A DNA stretch of 64,000 bases, from NCBI GenBank assembly GCA_963704025.1, contig CAVPGP010000002.1:682001-746000 (forward strand), written 5' to 3'. Below the pieces are notes generated by a model. The model had not been told where the DNA came from. It made no database searches and saw only the letters and a list, made by a program, of their open reading frames with translations. The position numbers and the translations under genes were made by a program. How positions within the stretch are numbered: position 1 is the first letter of the stretch; the number at the start of each line of letters is the position of its first letter. Positions 22,414 to 32,234 of the stretch are shown here, piece by piece. The stretch is from CAVPGP01 sp963704025. GTDB lineage: Bacteria; Actinomycetota; Thermoleophilia; Gaiellales; Gaiellaceae.

Positions 22414-23133
22414 TCAGCCGGAGAAGACGACGCTCTCCGCGTGCTCGATCACCTCGGCGGACGAGGGCGGGGAGAGCAGGAGTTCGATCGTCTCCGCCGC
22501 GCGGGGGTCGCCGCTCGCGCGGTAGAGCTCCACGGCCCGCTCCAGGTCGTACTCGGTGCGGCGTAGCTCGACGTCCTCCGTGACCAGCGCCCAGTACGCC
22601 CCGGGCCGGCCCTCGTACGGCAGGCCGACGCTCCCCGCGTTGACGAGCCTGCGCCCGGCGAGCTCGCGGTCGTATTGCACGTGCGTGTGCGCCGTGAACA
22701 CCGTCCGCTCCTCGACGCCGGCGAGGAACTCGCGCACGCGCTCCTCGGGCGTCCGCACCGTGACGCACTCCTCGTCGCTGCGCGGAGATCCATGCGCGAA
22801 GCGGATTGCGCCCAGCCGGTCGTGCTCGACGACGACCGTGGGCTCGAAGCCGGTCACGAACGCGACGCCCGCCGCCCCATGCTGTCTCCGCAGCCACTCG
22901 GCGCGGTCGCCGTCGTCCTCGCCGAGCGCGCGGTCGGCGTTGCCGCGGACGAAGCGCGCCCGCGGGCGCCACGTCTCGATCAGCTCGAGCGTCTCGCGCG
23001 GCAGGGGCCCCCACGTCAGGTCGCCGCAGGAGACGAGCAGATCGACCCGTTCCGCGCCGGCCTCGGCGAGGACCGCCTCGAGCGCCGGCGCGTTGCCGTG
23101 CACGTCGGCGATCACGGCCAGGCGCGCCGTCAC
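22414..23133 (-). CDS. Metallophosphoesterase, YfcE/MJ0936-like
   Basis: 239 residues with the calcineurin-type dimetal motif set in order: ADVHGNAPAL near the start, VSCGDLTWGP, VRGNADRAL, FAHGSPRSD and FTAHTHVQYD. These supply the Asp, His and Asn metal ligands. It lacks a signal peptide, so it acts in the cytoplasm, probably as a phosphodiesterase on a nucleotide or small phosphodiester. It follows the flavin reductase gene by 3 bases; a functional link is not evident. Confidence 0.92.
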   Translation of the reverse strand: MTARLAVIADVHGNAPALEAVLAEAGAERVDLLVSCGDLTWGPLPRETLELIETWRPRARFVRGNADRALGEDDGDRAEWLRRQHGAAGVAFVTGFEPTVVVEHDRLGAIRFAHGSPRSDEECVTVRTPEERVREFLAGVEERTVFTAHTHVQYDRELAGRRLVNAGSVGLPYEGRPGAYWALVTEDVELRRTEYDLERAVELYRASGDPRAAETIELLLSPPSSAEVIEHAESVVFSG

Positions 23134-23136
23134 GGC

Positions 23137-23844
23137 TCAGTACCCGGCGAAGCCCTGCGCGAGCAGCTGCTCCTCCGGCAGGCCGAGGCCGCCGAGCAGC
23201 TCCTTCGTGCCGTCGACCATGCCGGGCGGACCGGCGACGAGGTAGGTGAACCTGCCGCGGTCGTCGCCCAGATGGTCGCGCAGAAACCGCTCATCGATCC
23301 GGCGCCGCTCGCCGTCCCAGGACGGGTCCGCCGTCATCGTCGCCACCACGCGCAGGCCCGGCACCCGCGACTCCAGCTCCTCCAGCTCGTCGAGGAACGC
23401 CGTCGAGGCCCGGTCGCGATTCGAGTACAGGAGCGTGACGCGGTACGGGAGCTCGCGGTCGGCGATAAAACGCAGCATCGAGCGGAAGACCGTGATCCCG
23501 ATCCCGCCCGCGACGAAGACGTATTCGCGCTCCGTGTCACCCGGCAGGACGAACGTCCCCTTCGGCTCCTCCACGTCGATCGGGTCGCCGACCTCCAGCT
23601 CCGCCAGCCCGCGCTTGAACGCGGTGTCCCGCAGCCGCGTCGCGAGGCCGAGCCTGCCCTCGGTCGGGGAAGTGGCGATCGTGATGTGGCGGCGCGGACC
23701 GCGCTCGTCGTCGTAGGGCGGGTCGACGAGCTCGACCCAGAAGTACTGCCCCGGTTGCCAGTCGACTCGCTCGCCGCCGAGGTCGAACGTGACGAAGAGC
23801 GTCCCGAGCGCGACCTCGCGCGTCTCCGCGACGCGGGCGCGCAT
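23137..23844 (-). CDS. FAD/NAD(P)H-binding oxidoreductase, ferredoxin-NADP reductase type
   Basis: 235 residues with an FAD-binding barrel (WQPGQYFWVELVDPP, then RRHITIATSPTE, an RxxS/T-like FAD motif) and an NAD(P)-binding half starting FVAGGIGITVFRSML and ending VAGPPGMVDGTKELL. There is no iron-sulfur domain, so it needs a separate electron partner or reduces flavin. A second reductase of the same size is at 50.4-51.1 kb. It sits 43 bases past atpC but is not an ATP synthase gene. Confidence 0.9.
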   Translation of the reverse strand: MRARVAETREVALGTLFVTFDLGGERVDWQPGQYFWVELVDPPYDDERGPRRHITIATSPTEGRLGLATRLRDTAFKRGLAELEVGDPIDVEEPKGTFVLPGDTEREYVFVAGGIGITVFRSMLRFIADRELPYRVTLLYSNRDRASTAFLDELEELESRVPGLRVVATMTADPSWDGERRRIDERFLRDHLGDDRGRFTYLVAGPPGMVDGTKELLGGLGLPEEQLLAQGFAGY

Positions 23845-23887
23845 CAGTGCCCGGCCCAGAAGCGGACGTGAATTGCTGGACGGGGCA

Positions 23888-24316
23888 CTAGTCCAGGTGC
23901 CCCGAGACGTCGAGCTGGTTCTCGGCGTGCTTGATCCGCTGCTCGAGCTGCCATCGGTCGGCGGTGCTCTCCCCCGCCTCGACGCGCTCGAGCTCGGCCT
24001 GCGCCTCCTCGAGCTGCCGCCGCGCGCGCTCGACGTCGATCTCCTTGGCGTTGACGGCGTCGTCGACGAGCGCGATCGCCCGGTCCTGCTCGACCTTGAA
24101 GAAGCCCGGCCCGCTCGCGTAGTCGTGCATCTCGGACTCCGAGACGTGCACGTGGATCGCCCCGGCCTTCAGCATGGCCACGAGCGGCGCATGGCGTGCC
24201 AGGACGCCGATCTCACCCGCGGCACCCGGGACGACGACCATCTCGATCTCTCCCTCGAACACCGGGCCGTCGGGGGTGACGAGCGAGAGGTCGTACGTCT
24301 TGCGCCCGTCCGCCAT
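23888..24316 (-). CDS. atpC: ATP synthase F1 subunit epsilon
   Basis: Central-stalk subunit that couples and inhibits the motor. The 142-residue product has the N-terminal beta-sandwich (LSLVTPDGPVFEGEIEMV, PGAAGEIGVLARHAPLVAML) and the C-terminal helical hairpin from about residue 90 (AKEIDVERARRQLEEAQAEL). Encoded after atpD as usual but separated from it by a 160-bp palindromic element. Confidence 0.95.
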   Translation of the reverse strand: MADGRKTYDLSLVTPDGPVFEGEIEMVVVPGAAGEIGVLARHAPLVAMLKAGAIHVHVSESEMHDYASGPGFFKVEQDRAIALVDDAVNAKEIDVERARRQLEEAQAELERVEAGESTADRWQLEQRIKHAENQLDVSGHLD

Positions 24317-24320
24317 CAGT

Positions 24321-24480
24321 GGTTCACGCGATCCTGCTTTCGGATGCCCGGTTCGCGAGCACCAAGCGATGCAAGGACGCAGGGAGCGGCCATAGCGAGA
24401 GAGCTATGGCCGCGACTGAGGACGCCGCAGCGCGCCGTGTGATCGCGGGCCGGGCGCCGGAAGGCAGGGTCGCGTGAGCC
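24321..24480. repeat. 160-bp imperfect palindrome between atpD and atpC
   Basis: The outer arms, GGTTCACGCGATCCTGC at the left and its near-complement GCAGGGTCGCGTGAGCC at the right, match apart from pyrimidine transitions that would still pair as G-U in RNA. The centre is a perfect 11-bp stem, GCGGCCATAGC/GCTATGGCCGC, with a GAGAGA loop (24386-24413). The regions between are partly complementary. As RNA it folds into one long hairpin filling the whole gap. It encodes no protein. It may be a small non-autonomous (MITE-like) element or an mRNA-processing structure. Confidence 0.75.
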
Positions 24481-24485
24481 ACTCC

Positions 24486-25912
<1,427 letters not shown>

Positions 25913-26172
25913 TGGACTCCTGTGCAGGCGGGGGTTGGGCGGTCGGTGGGGAAAGAGACGGACCGCGCCGGAGGCGCGCGCTCACTCTCGCGAGTCTATC
26001 GAAGCCCTTTGCGAGGCTGCCCCTTCTACCGCGCTGTTTCGGGCCGCGGTATTCGTTCAGCGCTACCGAGACACGCTCGGCGTGATCGAGGCGTCAGACG
26101 TAGGAGCTGGTGAGTGTCGGGGTGCCGAACACAGCGACAGCTTAGTGTCGCCGCACGGTCCTGCGTTGCCGG
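25913..26172. other. 260-bp non-coding gap upstream of atpD
   Basis: No credible gene on either strand. It includes an inverted repeat GCGACA-GCTTAG-TGTCGC at 26134-26151, just past the anti-sigma gene stop, which may form a weak terminator. A promoter for atpD-atpC should lie here because the genes are cut off from the rest of the atp cluster, but I cannot point to convincing -35/-10 elements. Confidence 0.5.
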
Positions 26173-26664
26173 CTAGACCGACTCGCCCGGGATCTGAAGG
26201 CTGCGAGGGATCGGCCCGTGCCCCTGCTGGATCAGCGAGTCGCGGCGCAGCACGCGCAGCGTGTTCGCGTTGTCCTCGTACGCGATCGTCGAAACTGGCG
26301 CCGGCAGCGTCGACGGGGTCGCGGAGCCCTGCGTGCGCTCGAGCACGCCGAGCGCGCTGCCGAGCGCTGCAGCCGCGATCACCATCGCTGCGGCGACGCC
26401 CGTCTGGAGGCTGCGCAGCGCGCCGGTCGCACGGCGCGGCAGCGCGATCGGGATGGCCGGTCGCTCGGGCTCGACCGCGCGCAGCTCGAGGGTCAGCGCC
26501 GCGGTCTCCGCGGCATAGGAGCGGCACTCGACGCAGCGGGAGAGGTGCGCGTCGAGGAGCGCCTGCTCGAGCTCGGAGAGCTCGCCGTCCAGCCGGAGCG
26601 AGGCCCACTCGCGCGCGCGGTCGCACAGCTGCCCGATTCTCTCGTTTCCTCTCGATTCACCCAT
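26173..26664 (-). CDS. Putative anti-sigma factor with zinc-binding (zf-HC2) domain
   Basis: 163 residues. The N-terminal third has the HxxxCxxC zinc motif (HLSRCVECRSY) following an acidic helix (DGELSELEQALLDAH), as in RsrA/zf-HC2 anti-sigma factors. One membrane helix is near residues 88-108 and the rest is a short outer domain of 55 residues. No sigma-factor gene is next to it, so the partner is unknown and the gene could be an orphan. It lies between the transporter operon and atpD. Confidence 0.8.
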   Translation of the reverse strand: MGESRGNERIGQLCDRAREWASLRLDGELSELEQALLDAHLSRCVECRSYAAETAALTLELRAVEPERPAIPIALPRRATGALRSLQTGVAAAMVIAAAALGSALGVLERTQGSATPSTLPAPVSTIAYEDNANTLRVLRRDSLIQQGHGPIPRSLQIPGESV

Positions 26665-26736
26665 CTACGAGCCTTTGACGGCACAAGTGCCGTGGAGTTA
26701 GCGGAGACCTTTCTGCCACCTCGACATCCTGCGCGA

Positions 26737-26774
26737 GAACACGGTGCTCAGAACACGGTGCTCAGAACAAGGTG
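26737..26774. repeat. 14-base direct repeat, 2.7 copies
   Basis: The unit GAACACGGTGCTCA occurs twice in tandem (26737-26750, 26751-26764), then a partial third copy with one change. The third copy encodes the last residues and stop of the membrane protein at 26762. Likely replication slippage; it may have altered the protein's C-terminus. Confidence 0.85.
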
Positions 26775-27124
26775 TATCGCGTATCGGCAACGACGCCCAG
26801 GGCGATGAGCAGGAATCCGACGCTGACGAAGATCGCCGACAGGCTCAGGGACTCCTGCTGCTCGACGGGGCTCGCCCAGCGCAGCATCCTGCCCGGGAGC
26901 GGGATGATGAAGCCGGTGCCCTGCTCGCCCTTCTGGCGCACGGGGCCCCGGTTGCCGGCGAAGAAGCCGAGGATGAGGATCGTCGAGCCGACGGAGTAGA
27001 AGCCGAGGGACACGGAGCGACTCGCTCCGGCCCCAAAGAGGAGCCCCACCGCGAGCGACAGGAGCGCCGTCCCGACGATGAGCGCAGCCACCAACACCCC
27101 GAAGCGGCGCAGGGCCGCTCCCAT
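26762..27124 (-). CDS. Small membrane protein, unknown function
   Basis: 120 residues with three predicted membrane helices (about 8-30, 42-58, 94-114) and a polar loop of about 30 residues between helices 2 and 3. No family recognised. Its start abuts the stop of the oligopeptide ATPase gene with a 1-base overlap, so it is likely the last gene of the transporter operon. The last codons coincide with a tandem DNA repeat. Confidence 0.75.
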   Translation of the reverse strand: MGAALRRFGVLVAALIVGTALLSLAVGLLFGAGASRSVSLGFYSVGSTILILGFFAGNRGPVRQKGEQGTGFIIPLPGRMLRWASPVEQQESLSLSAIFVSVGFLLIALGVVADTRYTLF

Positions 27125-28230
27125 CAGGCCGTCGCCTGTTCGGCTTCGAGCTCGATCGGTTGCGCAGGGGGCGGCGGCGAGACCGGAGTGCCGTGCTGCC
27201 GGACCTCTTCCTCGGTCATCGGCCAGCGCTCGAGCGGGTAGAAGCAGCGCTGCTCATGGCCGGAGCCCGCGGGAAAGAGCTGGGGCATCTCCACGTCGCA
27301 ATGACCCTCGACGAAGCGCGGGCAGCGCGGGTGGAAGCGGCAGCCGTTCGGCGGGTTGATCGGGTTCGGCACGTCGCCCTCGAGCACGATCCGCTTCCGC
27401 TCGATGTCCGGGTTCGGGATCGGCACGGCCGAGAGCAGGGCCCCGGTGTACGGATGCTTCGGCTCGTTGTAGAGCTCGTTCCGCCGGGCCTCCTCGACGA
27501 TCTGGCCCAGGTACATGACGAGCACCCGGTCCGAGATGTGGCGGACGACGTTCAGGTCGTGCGCGATGAAGATGTACGTCAGCCCGAAGTCGCGCTGCAG
27601 GTCCTTGAGCAGGTTGAGGATCTGCGCCTGCACCGACACGTCGAGCGCCGAGACGGGCTCGTCGCAGACGATCAACTTCGGATTGACGGCGAGGGCGCGG
27701 GCGACGCCGATGCGCTGGCGCTGGCCGCCGGAGAACTCGTGCGGAAAGCGGTTGTAGTGCTCCGGGTTGAGGCCCACGACCTCGAGCAGCTCCTGCACCC
27801 GCCGCTTGATCTCGGCGTCGGTGCCGAGCTTGTGCACCTGCAACGCCTCGGCGACGATGAAGCCCACGCGCTTGCGCGGGTTCAGCGACGCGTACGGGTC
27901 CTGGAAGATCATCATCATCTCGCGGCGGAACGGGCGCATCTGCGAGCGCGAGAGCTTGGTGATGTCCTGGCCGCGGAACAGGATCCGGCCGGCCGTGGGG
28001 TCGAGCAGGCGCATCACGCAGCGCGCCATGGTCGACTTGCCGCAGCCCGACTCGCCGACGACCCCCAGCGTCTCGCCCTCCTTGACCGTGAAGGTGACGC
28101 CGTCGACCGCCTTCACCGAGGCGACTTCCTTCTGGAAGATGATCCCGCGCGTGATCGGGAAGTGCTTCTTCACGTCCTCGACGACGAGCAGGTCGTCGCC
28201 GCCGTATGCCTCTGCGCCTGCGACCGTCAT
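27124..28230 (-). CDS. Oligopeptide/dipeptide ABC transporter ATPase (OppF/DppF type)
   Basis: ATPase of a family-5 peptide/nickel importer. Walker A GESGCGKST, signature FSGGQRQRIGVARALA, Walker B LIVCDEPVSALDV and the switch AHDLNVVRH are all present. The C-terminal oligo_HPY region contains cysteines in CRFHPRCPRFVEGHC, consistent with the [4Fe-4S] site reported in DppD/F-type proteins. 368 residues. It follows the other ATPase gene by 15 bases. Confidence 0.94.
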   Translation of the reverse strand: MTVAGAEAYGGDDLLVVEDVKKHFPITRGIIFQKEVASVKAVDGVTFTVKEGETLGVVGESGCGKSTMARCVMRLLDPTAGRILFRGQDITKLSRSQMRPFRREMMMIFQDPYASLNPRKRVGFIVAEALQVHKLGTDAEIKRRVQELLEVVGLNPEHYNRFPHEFSGGQRQRIGVARALAVNPKLIVCDEPVSALDVSVQAQILNLLKDLQRDFGLTYIFIAHDLNVVRHISDRVLVMYLGQIVEEARRNELYNEPKHPYTGALLSAVPIPNPDIERKRIVLEGDVPNPINPPNGCRFHPRCPRFVEGHCDVEMPQLFPAGSGHEQRCFYPLERWPMTEEEVRQHGTPVSPPPPAQPIELEAEQATA

Positions 28231-28245
28231 CAGTGGCCGACCACG

Positions 28246-29268
28246 TTAGCTGGCTTCCGCCATCATGCCGGCCAGGAGCTTCTGCGCCTCGCGGTCCTTG
28301 GTCTCCTCGTCGAGGTGGCACGCCTGCCGGTGGTTCTCCGAGCCTGACACCGGGGTGAGCGGCGGGTCGACGCTCTTGCAGACGTCCATCACGTACGGGC
28401 AGCGCGGATGGAAGCGGCAGCCCTTCGGCGGGTTGAGGAGCGACGGCGGCTGGCCCTGGATCTGGACGAGGCGCTCGACGTCGGCGTCGAGCCGGGGCAG
28501 CGAGCCGAGGAGGCCCCACGTGTACGGGTGATGGGGCCGCTTGAAGATCTCCTTGACCGACCCTTCCTCGGCGACCTCGGCCGCGTACATGACGACGACG
28601 TCGTCGGCGATCTCGGCGATCACGCCGAGGTCGTGCGTGATCATGATGATCGCGCTGCCGAAGTCCTGCTGCAGCTTCTCGAGCAGGTTCAGGATCTGCG
28701 CCTGCGTCGTCACGTCGAGCGCGGTGGTGGGCTCGTCGGCGATCAGCAGGTCAGGGTTGTTGATCAGCGCCATCGCGATCATCACGCGCTGCCGCATGCC
28801 GCCGGAGAACTGGTGCGGGTAGTCGTCGATCCGTCGCTCGGCGCGCGGGATGCCGACCGCCTTGAGCAGCTCGACCGCCGTCCGGCGCGCCTGCTTCCCG
28901 GAGACGTCGTTGTGGAGCGTGATCGCCTCGATCAGCTGCTTCCCGATCCGGTGCACCGGGTTCAGGCTCGTCATCGGGTCCTGGAAGATCATCGCGATCT
29001 CGTTGCCGCGGATCTCCCGCAGCTTGTTCGCGTCCATCGTCAGCAGGTCGTCGCCCTTCCAGAGCGCCTCGCCGGAGGTGATCGTGTTCCGCTTCGCGTT
29101 CAGGCCCATGATCGTCAGGCAGGTGACGCTCTTGCCCGAGCCGGACTCGCCGACGATCCCGAGCGTCTGGCCGCGCTCGACGGAGAACGTGACGCCGTCG
29201 ACGGCCTTGACCACGCCGTCATCCGTCCTGAAGTGGGTCTTCAGGTCCTTGACTTCGAGGAGGGGCAC
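28246..29268 (-). CDS. Oligopeptide/dipeptide ABC transporter ATPase (OppD/DppD type)
   Basis: Second ATPase of the same importer. Walker A GESGSGKSV, signature FSGGMRQRVMIAMALI, Walker B LLIADEPTTALDV, switch THDLGVIAEI; C-terminal CRFHPRCPYVMDVC cysteines as in its partner. The start is GTG 29268, overlapping the permease TAG by one base (TAGTG); the frame remains open far upstream but that is the antisense-frame of the permease. 340 residues. Confidence 0.94.
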   Translation of the reverse strand: MPLLEVKDLKTHFRTDDGVVKAVDGVTFSVERGQTLGIVGESGSGKSVTCLTIMGLNAKRNTITSGEALWKGDDLLTMDANKLREIRGNEIAMIFQDPMTSLNPVHRIGKQLIEAITLHNDVSGKQARRTAVELLKAVGIPRAERRIDDYPHQFSGGMRQRVMIAMALINNPDLLIADEPTTALDVTTQAQILNLLEKLQQDFGSAIIMITHDLGVIAEIADDVVVMYAAEVAEEGSVKEIFKRPHHPYTWGLLGSLPRLDADVERLVQIQGQPPSLLNPPKGCRFHPRCPYVMDVCKSVDPPLTPVSGSENHRQACHLDEETKDREAQKLLAGMMAEAS

Positions 29269-30260
29269 TAGGTGAGCCGGATCCTTGGGTCGATCCAGGC
29301 GTAGAGCAGGTCGACGATGAGATTGAAGACGATGATCATGAAGGTCGAGAAGACGACGATGCCCTGGACAGTTGGCAGGTCGACGGTGTCGATCGCCTGG
29401 ATCACAGTCTTGCCGAGCCCAGGCAGGCCGTAGACCGTCTCCGTGAAGATGGCGCCCCCGAGGCCGATGCCGATGTCCATCCCGAGCATCGTCACGACGG
29501 GAAGCATGGCGTTCCGCAGCACGTGCGAGCGCATGACGAGCCATTCCGGCGCGCCCTTCGCACGGGCGGTGCGCACGTAGTCCTCGGTGAGCGCCTCCAT
29601 CACGTTGGCGCGGATCATCCGGACGTAGATGGCCGCGAAGAGGATCGCGAACGTCGTCCAGGGCAGAATCAAGTGGTACGCCCACTGAACGGGCCCGCCG
29701 CAGTCGCCGGACGGGTTGATGAAGTCGCAGTAGCCGGTGATGGGCGTCAGCCCTGCCTTGTAGCCGATGAAGTAGGCGAAGATCAGACCGATCCAGACGG
29801 GATGCGCGCTGATCCCGATCAAGACGAACACCATGGCTAATCGGTCGAGCAGCGAGCGCGGGCGCAGCGCCGAGAGGATTCCGATCGGCACCGCGAGCGC
29901 CATCCAGAAGATGACGCCGCCGAAGAGAAGCGACGCGGTCACCGGCGCGGCCTCGGCGATCACGTGGTTGACGCTCTGCCTGTTCGTGAACGAGCGGCCG
30001 AGGTTGGGTTGCTTGACGCCCACCGGGTGGAACCCGACCGGCAGCAGCCGGCCGAGGAACTTGCCGTACTGGATGTAGACCGGCCGGTTCGTCCCGAGGA
30101 ACTTGGCGGCGCGGTCCACGCACTCCTGCGTCGCGCGCTGGCCGCACGCCTGACGCGCGGGATTCGCCGGGATGATGAAGAAGATGACGTAGGTGACCAT
30201 CGTGACGGCGATGAAGAGCACGACCGCCCACAGAAGTCGCCTGACGAGGTACCGGAACAT
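29268..30260 (-). CDS. Peptide ABC transporter permease (OppB/DppB type)
   Basis: 330 residues with six predicted membrane helices. The N-terminal helix MFRYLVRRLLWAVVLFIAV is typical for DppB; the ATPase-coupling loop has RTARAKGAPEWLVMRSHVLRNA in the usual place. The first periplasmic loop is long, with a cysteine pair (ACGQRATQEC). A TAATCT sequence 8 bases before the ATG, no ribosome binding site, and the repeat box immediately upstream suggest its own possibly leaderless transcript. Confidence 0.93.
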   Translation of the reverse strand: MFRYLVRRLLWAVVLFIAVTMVTYVIFFIIPANPARQACGQRATQECVDRAAKFLGTNRPVYIQYGKFLGRLLPVGFHPVGVKQPNLGRSFTNRQSVNHVIAEAAPVTASLLFGGVIFWMALAVPIGILSALRPRSLLDRLAMVFVLIGISAHPVWIGLIFAYFIGYKAGLTPITGYCDFINPSGDCGGPVQWAYHLILPWTTFAILFAAIYVRMIRANVMEALTEDYVRTARAKGAPEWLVMRSHVLRNAMLPVVTMLGMDIGIGLGGAIFTETVYGLPGLGKTVIQAIDTVDLPTVQGIVVFSTFMIIVFNLIVDLLYAWIDPRIRLT

Positions 30261-30281
30261 CGCGCGGGAGATTACCTGTTC

Positions 30282-30303
30282 GTTTGTTGAGAGTGGGTTG
30301 AGA
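30282..30303 (-). promoter_or_regulatory. Tandem 11-base direct repeat before the dppB-type gene
   Basis: On the plus strand GTTTGTTGAGA is followed directly by GTGGGTTGAGA. On the minus strand a TAATCT (30269-30274) follows 7 bases later and the ATG 8 bases after that. Tandem 11-base half-sites are what OmpR/PhoB-family regulators bind. Related boxes precede the binding-protein gene and the dppC-type gene. Confidence 0.5.
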
Positions 30304-30325
30304 ACGGCGGGCCGTGAAGACTGAC

Positions 30326-30360
30326 CGGGGCGCCGAACCTGCGAGAGATTCGACGCCCCG
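30326..30360 (-). terminator. Stem-loop after the binding-protein gene
   Basis: CGGGGCG pairs with CGCCCCG and, inside, CGAA with TTCG, with one mismatch and an 11-base loop. It lies 27 bases after the binding-protein stop. A weak T-containing tail (GTCAGTCTTC) follows on the minus strand. Such hairpins commonly lower expression of permease genes relative to the binding protein. Confidence 0.55.
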
Positions 30361-30386
30361 ATCGACGATCCGTTAGTCCCGTTCGA

Positions 30387-32038
30387 CTACTTCAGGCAGA
30401 GAGCCGCCAGGTCGACCGAGTAGATCGGGTTGAACGTGAAGCAGCCCACGCGCTTCGAGACCAGGATGCGGTCGTTGAAGTTGTGGGTCGGGAGCCCAGG
30501 GGGCCGCGTTCTTCATGAGGTCGACGTCGAGGTTGCCGTACGCCGTGTAGCGCGCAGCACCCGCGAGCTTCGCCGCCGCGTCCATCTTCTTGTTGTACGC
30601 GGGGTCGTTGAAGTACGCGACGTTGTTGTTGTTCGAGTCGTGGATGTTCTTGCCGTTGAGCAGCACGTCGATGAAGTCGAACGGATCGGCGTAGTCGGCG
30701 ATCCAGCCTTCACCGGTGATGTCGAACGGCTCGCCGCGGGTGCCTTCCTTCTGGATCTGCACCGCGCGTGCGAACTGCTTGATCTCGACGTCGAGGCCGA
30801 TCTGCTTCAGGTCGAACTGAAGGATCTGCGCCCGCGCGACGTTCACTGCCGCGGTCGAGGTGTAGTAGACGACCTTGCCGTCCTTCGTGTGACCCGTGCG
30901 CCAGCTTCTTTGCGAACGTGAAGTTCGGCGCCTTGAGCGGGTAGAGGTCGGCGTCGCGGAACCCGGCCATGCCCGGAGGCAGGATCTGGTCGGTCCGCTT
31001 CCCTGCCAGGTAGCCGCCCTGGTTGAGCCAGGCCTTGCGGTCGACCGCAAAGCCGATCGCCCGCTTCAGCGGCACGTTGTTCTGGAAGAGCGGCCGGTTG
31101 TGGTTGAACGCCAGGTAGGACACGCCGAGCTGCGGCTTGACCCAGAACTGGCCCTTGTTGATCCCGTACTTCTGGGCGACTTCGGAGTACGCGGCCGCGG
31201 GGATTCCGCCGGCGGCGTAATCGGTGGCGCCGGACTCCGTGCGCAGGCGAATCGCCTCCTGCGAGTTCCCGATCGTGTAGACGATCTGGTTCACGTTGTG
31301 CGGGCGCTTGCCCTTGTAGTTCGGGTTCCGCTTGACCACGATCGACTTGTTCGGCGTGCGGTCCGAGATGTAGTACGGACCGGCGGCCGGCAGCGTCTCG
31401 ACCCCGTTCGGGTCGATCGGCAGGTTCGTCGGGATCGCGCAGAAGAACGGCATCGCGATCCGGGCGAGGAAGTCAGGCGCGGCCTGGGTCAGGTTGATGA
31501 CCAGGTGGTTGCCGTTGACCTTCACGCCGGAGACGTTCGAGGCCTTGCCGTCGATGACAGCCTGAGCGCCGGCGATGTCCGAGATGAACGGCGTCGACGG
31601 GGACTGCATCTTCGGGTTGGCGTTACGGTTGATCGCGTAGGCGAAGTTCGCAGGCGTGACCTTCGCGCCGTTCGAGAACTTCGTGAACGACGCGTTGACC
31701 GTGAAGTCGTACGTCTTGCCGTTGTTCGAGACCTTCGGGAATCCAGCCGCAGCCTCCGGAGCGAGCTGAGAGCCCTTGGCGCCGTTGGCGTCCGGGTAGT
31801 TCATCAGCTTCAGGCAGGTGCTGTACTCGAGCTCCCAACCGGTCGAGAGGTAGTCGAGCGATGGATCGGTGTAGTCGACGTCGGTGAAGAGATCGACGTT
31901 GAGCGTGCCACCCGTCGCGAGCCCCTTGCTCACCTTGGCCGGCGATGCAGAATCCGCCGGCCGGGCAAACCCGGCCGCGAGCAGAAGGCTCGCACCGATC
32001 ACGACGAACGCGATCGACAAGCTGAGCTTCTTGCTCAA
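30387..32038 (-). CDS. Peptide ABC transporter substrate-binding protein (SBP family 5), two apparent frameshifts
   Basis: Extracytoplasmic receptor of the importer. N-terminal signal (KKLSLSIAFVVIGASLLL) is followed by GTLNVDLFTDVDYTDPSLDY, and the family body is complete. There is no lipobox cysteine, unusual for a monoderm binding protein. TTG start 32038 has AAAGGAG upstream. One extra base at about 30898 (KKLA/TGHTKDGKVV) and another at 30489 (APWAP/THNFNDRIL) break the frame; without them it is 549 residues ending AALCLK. Substrate unknown: peptides, nickel and others are bound by this family. Confidence 0.92.
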
Positions 32039-32126
32039 CTGCTGCTCCTTTCATGTGGTCGAGCCGCCGGCGTGCCGACGACTCAGGCGCTAACGCATCC
32101 TCAGTCGCCTCAGACGAGGCGCGCGC

Positions 32127-32170
32127 ATATTAGTTAGCGGTTCGTGAAGGTGTGTTGAGAAGTGTTGAGC
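32127..32170 (-). promoter_or_regulatory. Promoter and direct-repeat box for the binding-protein gene
   Basis: On the minus strand a -10 TAATAT (32127-32132) lies 17 bases downstream of a direct repeat box (32150-32170); on the plus strand the box reads GTGTGTTGAGA-AGTGTTGAGC. The box covers where a -35 would be, and no good -35 hexamer is visible, the arrangement of class-II activated (PhoB-like) promoters. The leader is about 85 bases. Confidence 0.5.
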
Positions 32171-32234
32171 GCCGTCCGGACGGGCTTCCGGAGGCGCCCG
32201 AAGCGGCTTGCGGAGCCGGTTGCGGCGATCGGCG

